A stretch of 12,652 nt of DNA, taken from Physocladia obscura. Taxonomy: Eukaryota > Chytridiomycota > Chytridiomycetes > Chytridiales > Chytriomycetaceae. This document shows positions 1 to 8,149 of this stretch, in pieces (the first letter of the stretch is position 1; every line of letters starts with the position of its first letter). The position numbers and the translations under genes are program-made. The DNA lies in contig JADGJH010000990.1 of NCBI GenBank assembly GCA_027596945.1, positions 1 through 12,652 of the forward strand, in the 5' to 3' direction. The notes under the pieces were generated by a model, which was not told where the DNA came from, did not search any database, and was given only the letters and a program-made list of their open reading frames with translations.

Positions 1-230
1 TACATTACAATGCATTGATAAAATTAATTATACATTGTAAATGAACTTTAAATGCATTTACAATTACTTTATAATGCACTTAATTTATTTGAAATATGCT
101 AAATGCATTTAGCACATTGCAATGGCATTGTAAAGAGGGGGGGAGGAGGGTTGCATTGTGTGCATTAATAACTTTATGATGCATTATAATGCATTACAAG
201 AAATTATAATTCATTATTATTCATTAACCT
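1..230. repeat. Array of imperfect TGCATT / AATGCA motifs
   Basis: Seven exact TGCATT copies are visible (starts at 11, 53, 104, 152, 161, 180 and 190), with near copies such as ATAATGCACT and AATGGCATT between them. A longer direct repeat of about 20 bases (TTACTTTATAATGCAC near 65 and AACTTTATGATGCATT near 170) suggests duplication of a larger unit. A G-rich tract (seven G, then GGAGGG, about 136-150) interrupts the array. It lies exactly where the C-terminal half of the neighbouring transposase relic should be, so it may be an insertion or a non-autonomous element. AATGCATT is itself a palindrome, so strand cannot be assigned. No coding potential seen. Confidence 0.6.
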
Positions 231-236
231 GGTTTT

Positions 237-900
237 TTATGTAAATCTCTTTTGAAGTGCATCATGAGCTGACCCTTCCCATTCAGCATGAAGAACCTGA
301 AATTGAATATCAAATACACACACTCTAAGTACACTTTGGGATAAACTTTGTCCTTTCAATTCTGATAAAGCCCACTTTATGTTTCTGGAACTATTGCATC
401 CACATGTGTACTGTCTAATACCCCAACTCATCCTTCAAAGTGTGGATAGAACTTTTGGTTGTCATTGATCTCTTCAAGAACCAGAGAATCAGCATTGGGG
501 AGTTTGAGGAACTGAGGAGCCAACATCAGCAATTATTTCAAACAACTATCAAAACACTTGCTGACAGTTTCATCAAAATGCTGAAATTGCTCCTGAGCAT
601 TCCAATTCAAGTTGTTTGACCTGACTATGCATAAGAATATAGTCATTTGTTTATGCAGTATCATAAATTGTTAGTGTCGTAGTAGCCTTGTTCTTGTAAG
701 TAAAACAACCAAACCACTACACACAGTAGTTATTAACAAAATATAACAAAGTATAATGTAAAAAAATAAATAGATACATCCATACATAAATTTTCCTGTA
801 TTTGTGATTTTTGACCATGATACAACTCCTCAATTCAATCAGCACCTGTGAATACTGATGTGAGACATGATGTTGGTGTTTTGTAGAGCCAAGCTTGCAG
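237..900 (-). pseudogene. HARBI1-like PIF/Harbinger transposase relic, truncated
   Basis: Read on the minus strand, this matches the fungal HARBI1-like DDE_Tnp_4 pattern in order. First (about 899-770) comes an N-terminal block with a T-S-x-L-T-x-x-x-T-G-A-D-(stop)-I-E-E-L-x-H-G pattern. A likely intron follows (about 770-695, T-rich, ending TTACTTACAAG). Then come QMTIFLCIV and QEQFQHFDETVSKCF of the helix-turn-helix region, then APQFLKLPNAD, then KFYPHF, then LDSTHVDA carrying the first catalytic Asp (codon 415-413), and finally SQSVLRVC and WEGSAHD (281-261). Family proteins continue with the later acidic catalytic residues; here they are missing because the match ends at about 237, where the TGCATT array begins. 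Damage includes stops at 837-835 (at the family Trp position), 535-533 and 430-428, and a frameshift near 385. The usual DGTH motif reads DSTH. Family identity rests on remembered consensus, not a search. Confidence 0.82.
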
Positions 901-1371
901 GAACTCTATAATTCTGACAAGGACAACTAATTTTGCAAGTTTTTGGCAGCAGTGGGAGTGGTAGGATGCTGTTTGCTGCATTGTGGTGTGAACTTTTTTT
1001 TAATCTTTTTTCTCAAAGTTACTATTGCTTTGCAGAAGTAAAGCACAGGACTCAGCACATAGCACAATGGAAATTACCCATTTTTTTTTGTCTCTATCAA
1101 TTCATCTCACATGAAATTGTATTTACAACTGGGATGCAACACAAGTCAAGTTCATGCTGGGTGAATTATAGCTGCAAGCAGTACTTGGAAAGCAATCAGA
1201 CTCAAGTTTCAAACATTAGGCCTGAAAGACTGTCTTGGCAAACATAAACAAGGAATTATATACCTGATGTTGACACTGAGAAGGTGCAATTTTGCCTGTG
1301 CTAGGACATGTAGGACTTAGGTGGTTGGGAATGGAACAAATAATGCAGATGTAGTTTGAGATTACAATAAG
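901..1371. other. No supportable gene
   Basis: AT-rich spacer with T-runs. Plus-strand reading is open at 933-1247 but begins at TTG, shows no domain and has low-complexity composition, so I do not call it. A short coding-like phrase near 1258-1300 could be an upstream exon of the next feature, but it is broken by stops. Confidence 0.5.
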
Positions 1372-2111
1372 GTAACATATTTACCAATTCACTTACTTTT
1401 ATTAATGTTTTGTTTTTTCATTCAGTCAAATCAAATTTGCAAGCTCTTGCCCAAGACATTGTCAAATATGGGCTAACAAACTTTGTACTTCTGTCTGAGT
1501 TATTTGAAAAAAACATGGCCACTAAAAAAGCTAGAACAGGGTCCAATTCCAGACACTACATGCAAAATGAGCATAAAATTTCTGTCAAAGGCAGCCACTG
1601 CAAGGAATTTAATGTGGACAACAAAGAGGAGGTTGAGCTTGACATCAATCATACAAAGCCAGTGGCATGTAGCTCAAATAAAAATGTGGCAACTGACAGT
1701 GACTGCAACTTTGGATGTCTGATTCCCTCTCTTTCTACTGAATCCAATTGGCATCACCAATCTTCTCTAGTTCTCTGTCAACTGGTTCTAGCTCTTTCCA
1801 CACTCCAGCTCCTATGTTGCAAAAACAGCTATCATTATCTTCAGGTTCAAGTCCTGGTTTTTGTGATAAGCAGTCTCATACTGTTGGCCAAATCCAATGT
1901 GGATTGTTGGTCTGGTCAAATTGGGGTTGCTCTTGATGCAGTCACGTTGTGTGGCAAATTTTGTAAATGGTTTCAAGTATGGAAAAGCCTTTATTGGCAC
2001 TCAACTTGCCCCAATGTTTTTGGAGACCACAAATCATGATGCAATAGTTTGATTTTTGGAGGATGTATTTGGCAGGTTGTTATGGAGATTTTTTTTGTTT
2101 TCAACAATAAA
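1372..2111 (+). pseudogene. Unrecognised broken gene with candidate intron and polyA signal
   Basis: I do not recognise the product. A compact intron candidate spans about 1372-1425: it starts GTAACA and ends in a T-rich tract followed by TTCATTCAG. Behind it the frame stays open from about 1426 to 2039. The first half reads as an ordinary hydrophilic protein, with a KKARTGSNSRHY stretch and acidic and Asn-rich patches. After about 1740 the coding-like signal moves to other frames. A Ser-rich stretch lies at 1748-1870, and a phrase with FVNGFKYGKAFIGTQ, APMFLETTNHDAIV and then, after a TGA, FLEDVFGRLL lies at about 1957-2090. An AATAAA hexamer follows at 2106-2111. This looks like a gene or transposon ORF with several frameshifts. 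The 209-residue plus frame is probably not a real protein along its whole length. Confidence 0.4.
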
Positions 2112-2551
2112 ACATAAATTTCAAAATATATCTTTATACTTTTAGTTGTATTTTTTTTAATAAAAAGAGGATTAGCTGTGAACAGAAACAGCTTTATTCT
2201 GTTTTTAGTTTTTGACCTGTTTTTAGTTCTAAAGATAGTTTTTGGATTTCAAAATGGGATTTGGGATTTTGGACTTTTTATAAAAATAGTTTTTGGGATA
2301 AAAACAGTTTATTTTTCCAACATGGTTCAATCAAAATTGTATTTGGAATAACAGGTTTTGAAAAACAGTACTTTCCCTGTTGTTTTTACTGAGGAGAAAT
2401 TTGGTTTTCTTGGTTGGCAAATGGGCCTTATTTCAATTGGAACAATGGTGTATTAAACTGACAAAGTTTACTGCATTTCTGTATTTTTTTGTAAACATAG
2501 ATTTCAAACTCATTTTTTTATAGTTCCAGATATGCTCAAGCATTTGACACC
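2112..2551. other. AT-rich spacer with short T-rich repeats
   Basis: No gene seen. Between 2199 and 2310 the motif CTGTTTTTAGTT occurs twice exactly 18 bases apart (2199-2210 and 2217-2228), and AGTTTTTGG-like and ATTTGGGAT-like motifs recur. This is simple-sequence-like DNA. Confidence 0.5.
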
Positions 2552-2943
2552 TCAAATTGTCCACCTGACTGCAAATGCATCAGCTTTTAAAATTGGTTCC
2601 AGAATTTTATTCTACTGTTCATTTGCTTTTTGTTTATCTTCTAACTTTTCCACTACCACTTTGTGATCTAATTTTAAATTTCACTGTCAATTTCAACAAT
2701 TGTTAATTTAAGCAAGAGATGTTTTCTTATGGTTCCAATTGATCTGGCAGACATTAAATTACTGTCCATGTCATTTGTGTCCATTGGTAAAATATTTGGC
2801 TGTGCTCAGCTTTTTGTGTGTTTGATAAAATCAGAATACAAAACCTTTTCTTTAGTTCACTCCTTATGAGCCCTCAATTCCATTCTTTGGAGAAGCATGG
2901 CTGCATGTTCAGTCTGCTGTGCATCAATAATTGATTTAAATCA
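2552..2943 (-). pseudogene. Unrecognised minus-strand coding relic with coiled-coil character
   Basis: I do not recognise the family. From about 2940 one minus-strand frame runs to a stop at 2676-2674, interrupted only by two TGA codons. It contains IIDAQQTEHAAMLLQRMELR and later PMDTNDMDSNLMSARSIGTI. The coding-like text then continues in a shifted frame from about 2662 to the stop at 2554-2552, with VVVEKLEDKQKANEQ, one TAG, and NKILEPILKADAFAVRW. The Leu/Glu/Lys spacing suggests a helical, possibly coiled-coil segment. Three premature stops and one frameshift show it is not functional. Its orientation matches the HARBI1-like relic to the left, so it could belong to the same inserted block, but there is no direct evidence. 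Confidence 0.4.
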
Positions 2944-3425
2944 GGCTGTGTTTTGGATAAATAACACTTATAAAATTCTGAAATTTGGCCAATTAGGCCA
3001 AATCTGACAACTTTTTCATATCAGGTCATCATATTAATCACATCATCACTGCAGCAGAGGGTGACTGAGGTTTGGTTGCTGTTTGTATTATGTATTTTCT
3101 TGTTTGTTGTTTGTTTTTCTTTCAAACTGACAAACCTATTCAGAAAAAATCCAGCTACACATGAATTCAAGCTGTATGGACTAAATTCTTTACTAATGGA
3201 GACAACATCAACAGACCCACTTTTTTAATATTAAGTGAAAGTTCTATGTATATAGAAACTGTAGGATTTTATGTGAGAAGGAAAAAGGGTTGAAAATATG
3301 ATTGTTTTATTTGATTGGTTGTTGGATTTTTGGATAGCATAAATTGTTTAAGAAAAAGAATCAACCAAAAAATCCTTAACATACAATCATAACTCCAGAA
3401 CTTTTTGTACATTCTGAATGTACAT
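2944..3425. other. No gene seen
   Basis: AT-rich DNA with T- and A-runs. I see no coding signal on either strand that survives inspection. The bases just before 3426 (about 3400-3425) weakly resemble the outside of the inverted arm near 6063-6110, so the repeat may extend slightly further out. Confidence 0.4.
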
Positions 3426-3497
3426 TGGAAGACTTCCAAAGGGATAAATGAAAAAGACAAAAATGTCTTTGTCCCAGTGGGGCAGGCAGTTTGTCCC
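3426..3497 (+). repeat. Left inverted arm of Harbinger element
   Basis: This 72-base stretch pairs with the reverse complement of 5989-6062. The two share GGAAGACTTCCAAA, GGGATAAATGAAAA, TGTCTTT, TCCCAG and CAGGCAGTTTGTCCC in order, with one 3-base gap, one 1-base gap and only a few substitutions. Weaker similarity continues inward to about 3560. TTTGTCC occurs three times close together (3468, 3490 and 3503), which could be a repeated transposase-binding site. GGAAGACTTCC is a small palindrome. Confidence 0.75.
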
Positions 3498-3733
3498 AAA
3501 ATTTTGTCCAGATGGTGTCTTCAAAATAAACCAAATCACTTGTTCCAAAAAAGAAAAACAAAAAAAAAATGGGCATTATTACTGAGCAAGAAACAAACAC
3601 AAACCTGATGTTACTGCTTTACATTGTCTGCATAGCACACAATCTACACCTCCATATTCAACTGATGTTGTTGAGGGCAAAATATTAGCTTTGATTAAGA
3701 ATCAATTGACAAATGTGAATTTGGGGACTCCAA

Positions 3734-4693
3734 ATAATTGCTTTTGACAGTGACTATTTAGCAGCTACAATCCAGGAGGCTTTATCAATGTTGTCTCTGT
3801 CAATATGTGTACATTTCCGGAAATATTTGACAGATTCTTGAAGTACTACATCATCAAGAGCTGCAGGCACCAAAACAGAGAACCACCAAAAGTAACATCA
3901 AAGATCATGGCGCTTGGATTGCTGCTACATTACTACTGTGGAACCATGGAAAACAAGATATTATGTGAGATGTTTGATATCCCCCTGCAACTTTGTCTCA
4001 TGTATTATCAAATGCAGAATTGGCACTTCTACTGTTGCTCAGGAATATCAAAGATGCTCAAATTGCATGGCCAACTTACCAGCAACAAGTTTTATGGGGT
4101 GAACAAGTTGAATTACAAGAGCCATTTGTCAAGAATACGTTTGGTTTCATTGATGGAAAAAACTACCAAGTGCAAGAGCCATCTTTCACAGACAAGCAAA
4201 ATGTTATGTATAATGGCTAGCCACATTGCGTGTATGTTACTGGAGTACTTTGTTTTGGTGTTCATGGTAAGTTGATAACATATTCTATTTTATATTATAT
4301 GGATGAAGCACAACTGCTCTGGCTCTTGGAACAATGGCAAAAAGCTACTGGACAAAGTATTCACTTTAAAAAAATTCAAAGTCTCAACTAGATTGTGATG
4401 CCTCTCAAAGATGGAGATTTGGATCAAGCTCCAGCAAATATTTGTCATAATTTACAATCAGTAAGCAATGCAATTACTTCACTTTGTTGAGCAGCTAAAT
4501 GGGAGTGGTCAAAAAAGTTTATTGCAGGCTGCTGATACCCCTTCTGGACAATCAAAAATTCTGGGCTATTGAATTAGAAGTGATTCACAGACTTTATAAT
4601 TTAAGAGTAAGAAGGATGGGTATTTCTCAAATAAGAACAGTGTTTTTTGAAGATAATCAATTAATATTTTTAAATAATATGAATAATCAGTAA
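3734..4693 (+). pseudogene. PIF/Harbinger DDE transposase relic (FIDGKN type)
   Basis: Frames are broken, but family landmarks are in order. AFDSDYLAATIQEAL (from about 3740) is followed by PEIFDRF, ALGLLLHYYCGTMENKILCEMF and, after a one-base slip in a C run near 3981-3985, PATLSHVLSNAELAL of the helix-turn-helix region. Next come WPTYQQQ, FGFIDGKNYQVQEPS with the first catalytic Asp at 4152-4154, and QNVMYNG ending at TAG 4218-4220 where the family has Trp. YVTGVLCFG then follows. In a new frame comes IIWMKHN-C-S-G-S-W-N-N-G (4294-4338), where the family has PGSWND. PLKDGDLD (4401-4424) and then KKVYCRLLIPL and RVRRMGISQIRTVF (about 4505-4640) finish it in two more frames. The segment carrying the family's DSAFP motif between PGSWND and PLKDGDL is missing, implying an internal deletion. 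The tail is Asn-rich. A GTAAGT at 4267 could be a splice donor or chance. Confidence 0.83.
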
Positions 4694-4800
4694 ATAATTT
4701 AAATAATTTCAATAATAATATACATAATCAAAAAAAAACTTCAATAATAATATTTTAATTTGAACAGACAAATAATTCAGAAAAAAATAAATAAAAAAAA
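4694..4800. repeat. AAT-rich low-complexity tract
   Basis: Runs of AATAAT, AATAATTT and poly-A between the two convergent relics. It appears to grow out of the Asn-rich C-terminal codons (AAT) of the transposase by simple-repeat expansion. A mirror-image Asn-rich stretch occurs in the opposing gene at about 5520-5575. Confidence 0.6.
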
Positions 4801-4851
4801 ATTCAATCTTTCTCACTACCACTGCTTACTTTTTTTTAACAATAGCTTCAG

Positions 4852-5960
4852 TCACATCATTTCAATTTTATACTCTTCCCTGCACTCTTCTGCTTCCATC
4901 TTGAATCTTTCCATCTCCATCCTTTGCTGTGCTTCTTGTTCTTCCCATTCTTCCTGTCTTCTTTCCTTTTCATTTTTTGCATGCTTTTTGTTTTGGACAA
5001 GAAACATGCCCAGTAACTGTATCAAAATTTTTTTTCAATCATCCTGTATTCTAAGAAAATAAACAGTAATAATATGCACATACTATAATAATAATAAAAT
5101 AATGAACTTATGATAAAATTGAATTGTCAATAGCCTTAACACTAATAATTAGTCTTCCTTTTTTTGCTGTCACACTCAAAGTTGATGAAGACAATTCTGG
5201 CACACTCATTGGATCAAACATGTGATGCAAATTTGCAGTGGCAATGGACTGACGCTCATTTATTGTGAGACTAACTCTACGCATTACAATAGGAGTGGAA
5301 TTAGAAATATTGTTTGAGTGGTAAAGACATAAGAAAAACAGTACCTGGTTTTGGGGAGCTCACATAATGTAGGTTGTTTGGTAGTGACAGTTACTTGTGA
5401 ACCTGGTATCTTGTCAGCACTGTCTGAATCAACTTTATTATTTGAATGCATTTTGTCAATTGTATCATCAAAGCCTCACTGCATCAAGTTCAACAAATTA
5501 TCCAATACTATGTCCTGCTGAATACCATTGTTGTCATTAATTTTGTTTGAACCATTATTATTGTTGTCATCCAGCACAATAGTGTTGTTTTTTTTTGTCA
5601 ATTTGATGAGCAGTTTGTTTTGTGTAAACAACTTGCCGGGGGCAGGTATGATCTCTAGCTTTCTTCTTAATGTTTTGTAACTTCTTGCACTTGCTTTTGA
5701 CAGCTTTGACATCTCAATTGTAGCTCAGCTCTGTGTACCACATGACGACAACATTCCATTCATTTGACCCAGACAGAAGGATGTCTTTGATAATATCCAG
5801 TTAATTTTTGATTTCATGTGACCACCAATTATTCCCACCTGTTTTGGTTGCTGCTGCTGCTGTTGGTGTTTTGGATGCTTTTTTGGTGCTCGGAGTTGGC
5901 TGTTTGTTCTTTCTCTGTTTTGTCTTTTTGGGAATAAAAATTTGTTTTTGTCAAGACCAT
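4852..5960 (-). pseudogene. Myb/SANT-like (DUF6818-type) gene relic, Harbinger partner protein
   Basis: The first ATG is at 5960-5958, just inside the right arm, followed by a Lys/Ser/Asn-rich leader. The DNA-binding domain occupies 5833-5597 (about 79 codons, stops at 2 positions). Visible pieces are NNWWSHEI, LDIIKDILLSGSNEWNVVV, DVKAVKSKCKKLQNIKKKAR and CPRQVVYTKQTAHQID. This matches the family pattern of an N-W/Y start, then ilPxGxNEWxxV, then KxKxxxL, then a Pro-x-x-V-x-x-AK-like end. After a slip in the A-run near 5590 an Asn/Asp-rich linker runs to 5476. A further open piece lies at 5284-5108 (VPELSSSTLSVTAKKGRL). The last piece, 5034-4852, is a strong charged coiled coil (NEKERRQEEWEEQEAQQRME) ending at TGA 4854-4852. 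Family proteins commonly end this way. At least three frames and several stops show it is dead. Its likely former role was DNA binding or partnering the transposase. The DUF6818 name is recalled from pattern, not searched. Confidence 0.7.
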
Positions 5961-5988
5961 TTTTTCATCTTTGCAAAGAAATTTCCTA

Positions 5989-6062
5989 GGGACAAACTGC
6001 CTGTCCTGCTGGGAAAAAGACATTTTATCATTTTCATTTATCCCAGTTTTGGAAGTCTTCCA
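5989..6062 (-). repeat. Right inverted arm of Harbinger element
   Basis: Reverse complement of the left arm at 3426-3497, with roughly 90% identity over 74 bases. Similarity fades inward toward about 5925, where the Myb-like relic begins. The outer neighbourhood (6063-6115) shows only patchy similarity to the left flank. Confidence 0.75.
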
Positions 6063-6186
6063 TTTTAAAAATCAAAATAAAATAAAATCAATCATACATT
6101 GAACATACAGAACACAAAAACCCTTCATCACCACACCTCAGTGCCAATTTTTTGCTACCTTGCTATTCTTGGTAATTTCTTTATAG

Positions 6187-6336
6187 CGACAGGATGCATG
6201 GGTGATGTTGCACTTGGTTGCACAATGCTTTGGCTCCACAAACTTTCATGTTCAAACAACATCTGACTTACTCAAAAATCCAGCATCACCAACAAACATT
6301 CCTTCTGTTCTTGATCTGAAATTTGATGAATTCTAA
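6187..6336 (+). pseudogene. Short unrecognised coding-like frame (49 codons)
   Basis: Between a TAG at 6184-6186 and the TAA at 6334-6336 the plus frame is open and reads like globular protein: AWVMLHLVAQCFGSTNFH, then SDLLKNPASPTNIPSVLD. No start codon convinces me and no domain is recognised. It may be an exon or surviving fragment of the same gene as the plus-strand relic at 6706-7189. It lies just outside the right Harbinger arm. Confidence 0.3.
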
Positions 6337-6705
6337 AGAGTCCTTGTCACACAAATTATTACATTTTTCACATTAAATAATTTCTTTTTGTTGTTTTGGT
6401 CCACTCCTCAAATTTTCACAAAATCCCCTTCATTCATCAACAATTCATTTAATCCACCCTACATAATTCTCCTTTTGTTATAACTCTTTTTCATTTTGAT
6501 TTCACTATTTTTTTTCATATCACTCATTTGAGATTTTTGGGTTTTTATGTTGATTGGGGAGAACTATAAAAGGGACTTTATTTTTAAATAAAAAAAACTA
6601 GTTCAGATATTATAAAATTCCAATACAAATTACTAAAAGTTGACACCATAAATGATGGCATTGTGTACATTAATTTGGCATTTCTGAAACTGGCTGTTCA
6701 ATCAT
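6337..6705. other. T-rich spacer with a TATA-like box
   Basis: No gene seen. The stretch is T- and C-rich on the plus strand. TATAAAAG at 6565-6572 is a good match to a TATA box and sits about 140 bases before the next plus-strand coding-like stretch. In such AT-rich DNA this could be chance. Confidence 0.3.
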
Positions 6706-7189
6706 TTGATTAAAATTGCAAAACTGGTCTATCAAAAAACTTGTATGTATAAAAATTGGTGTCCAATTCTTCAATTGCTTAGATTTTACATTGAAGGTAA
6801 CTTGATTCCACAAGATTTTACTGTTGATACTATCTCAGCTGCTCTGAAAGATTCTCCTCTGGAAATGTGTGGACAGATGGATCTGGATGTTAACTCATTG
6901 GAATCTAAAGGTCTAAAGCAAAGACTTTTGGTAGAAATTAGTGCATCAGCAATTTCTGAAAATGTGGCAGTTATTAATAATAGCCTATCTGATAGTAGTA
7001 GAGTCCATGGCCAAGGTAGGTGGAAGCAATGGTTGTCATGGTAGTCATGGTGGCAAATACAGCTCTTCTAAACTTCAAACTGATCCTAATCCATTCAGCA
7101 TGGAGCAAACCCTCATTGATTTGTGGTTCATAAAACCATTCAAAGGAAATGAAAATACAAAATTGGCACCAAAAATGAGGCTAATGTAG
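6706..7189 (+). pseudogene. Unrecognised plus-strand coding relic
   Basis: I do not recognise the product. A frame open from 6706 to 7044 contains FYIEGNLIPQDFTVDTISAA, LEMCGQMDLDVNSLESKGLK and ISENVAVINNSLSDSSRVHG. Coding-like text then moves to another frame, with a Gly/Ser/His-rich stretch (GGSNGCHGSHGGKYSSSKL) and SMEQTLIDLWFIKPF ending at the TAG 7187-7189. The switch lies next to AAG|GTAGGT (about 7015-7020), which could be a splice donor, but no matching acceptor is evident and a simple frameshift is equally likely. The first frame begins at TTG; the first in-frame ATG is near 6742, so the true 5' end is probably lost or lies in an upstream exon. Confidence 0.35.
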
Positions 7190-7282
7190 TGAGTCATCTG
7201 GTAGACTTTGAAACACATTTTAAGTGAAAAGTGCTTGGTAGAAAAAGTTATGGTCTCCTAAAAAGCAGATCTACTCAATGTC

Positions 7283-7912
7283 TTATATTCTCTTCAGATG
7301 AGATTCTAATACTTCAGCAGAAGAATTCATAGACTGATGATAGTTTTGCTCCATGATGTCTTGTGCTTGTTGCTTAATTTCTTCACTGACTGGGGCATTG
7401 ACATGGTCATCACTGCATCCATTTCCTCTGCCGCTGTTGAATTTATAAGGAATTTGAAGAAAATAAGAGTAAAATCAAAGTAAAATACAATTAAAAAAAG
7501 AGGAAAAGTTTTCTTAAGTAAATAAAAGTTACATTTAGAAACAAGTTCACATAAAAACTTGACCCACACAATATACACACCTAATCAACTTTTCAGACCT
7601 GTGATAGTATACCTCTACAGACATTGTGTGCTCCTTTTTAATCCCTGACTCAGCATCAAATAAAAGATAAGTGTACATAGGTTTGCTTCAAGAAAACCTT
7701 ATTTCAAGAATGGTAGTTGGCTCACCTAGTATGTTTTTGTCCTACTTGTCATATTCCTTGTGCCAACCATCATACTCCATGCTTCACATGCTTGCTCTTT
7801 TCATGTCTGAGATAAATGTTTGTAGGCAGTTGCCAGCTGGCTGTTGGTTGCAGGTATTAGAAGTATTTGTTCCAGTTTTGACAGTCCTCTCTGCTGTAAA
7901 CCAGCTGTACAT
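7283..7912 (-). pseudogene. Unrecognised two-exon gene relic
   Basis: On the minus strand an ATG at 7912-7910 opens a frame of about 110 codons broken by only three stops (TGA, TAG, TGA). It contains MYSWFTAERTVKTG, MEYDGWHKEYDK, NILGEPTTILEIRFS and FDAESGIKKEHTMSVEVYYH. A GT at 7580-7579 and an AG at 7435-7434 could bound an AT-rich intron of 147 bases. Joining there keeps the reading frame and adds a second exon (7433-7283) of about 50 codons with SEEIKQQAQDIMEQN, ending in TAA at 7285-7283. The total is about 160 residues. The in-phase join, low stop density and protein-like composition argue for a real former gene. I can assign no family; it may be a mobile-element accessory ORF or a degraded host gene. 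The opposite strand here shows only short frames. Confidence 0.45.
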
Positions 7913-8149
7913 ACAGAAACTCTAAATGTCAATACTACAGTTTGAGGATGATTTCTGAGCAAGTTGCATGTTGACAACAACTATTCCCATTGGGAAAAAA
8001 AATTCACTGTTTACATTTTGCTTGCATATTTGAATAAGGCATGTTTTCTTTGTTCAAAATATTTTAAAATATTTTTGTTTACAATATTTTTAAAAAACTT
8101 TCAAGAAATTGAAAGTCGTACCACTTTTTTTCACAAATACAACACTGCA
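7913..8149. other. AT-rich spacer
   Basis: A/T-rich DNA with repeated AATATTTT motifs around 8060-8090. No convincing coding or structural feature seen. Confidence 0.4.

Larger units (their letters stand above)
3426..6062. mobile_element. Decayed two-gene PIF/Harbinger-type DNA transposon (2.6 kb)
   Basis: The interval is bounded by two inverted arms (3426-3497 and 5989-6062). It holds a plus-strand Harbinger-type DDE transposase relic and a minus-strand Myb/SANT-like relic that converge on an AAT-rich centre. Autonomous PIF/Harbinger elements are known to encode exactly this pair: a transposase and a Myb/SANT-type DNA-binding partner needed for transposition. Each gene begins a short distance inside an arm, which supports one element rather than chance adjacency. 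The exact termini and the expected 3-bp target-site duplication could not be identified. The flanking trinucleotides I compared at the arm ends do not match, so the true ends may lie a little outside. Confidence 0.68.

Noticed and set aside
1..230. CRISPR-like array because of the repeated short motif
   Set aside because: Motif spacing is irregular, the repeat is only 6-8 bases and palindromic, and the DNA is clearly eukaryotic.
933..1247. 104-residue plus-strand open frame
   Set aside because: Starts at TTG, has no recognisable motif, and lies in AT-rich DNA with no splice or polyA context to support it.
3405..3608. 67-residue plus-strand frame over the left arm as a protein
   Set aside because: It overlaps the inverted arm. 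The matching minus-strand arm also shows a look-alike frame only because the arms are repeats, and the ORF of the Myb-like relic starts inside the arm.
5808..6068. 86-residue plus-strand frame rich in Phe, Val and Leu
   Set aside because: Antisense of the Myb-like leader and the right inverted arm.
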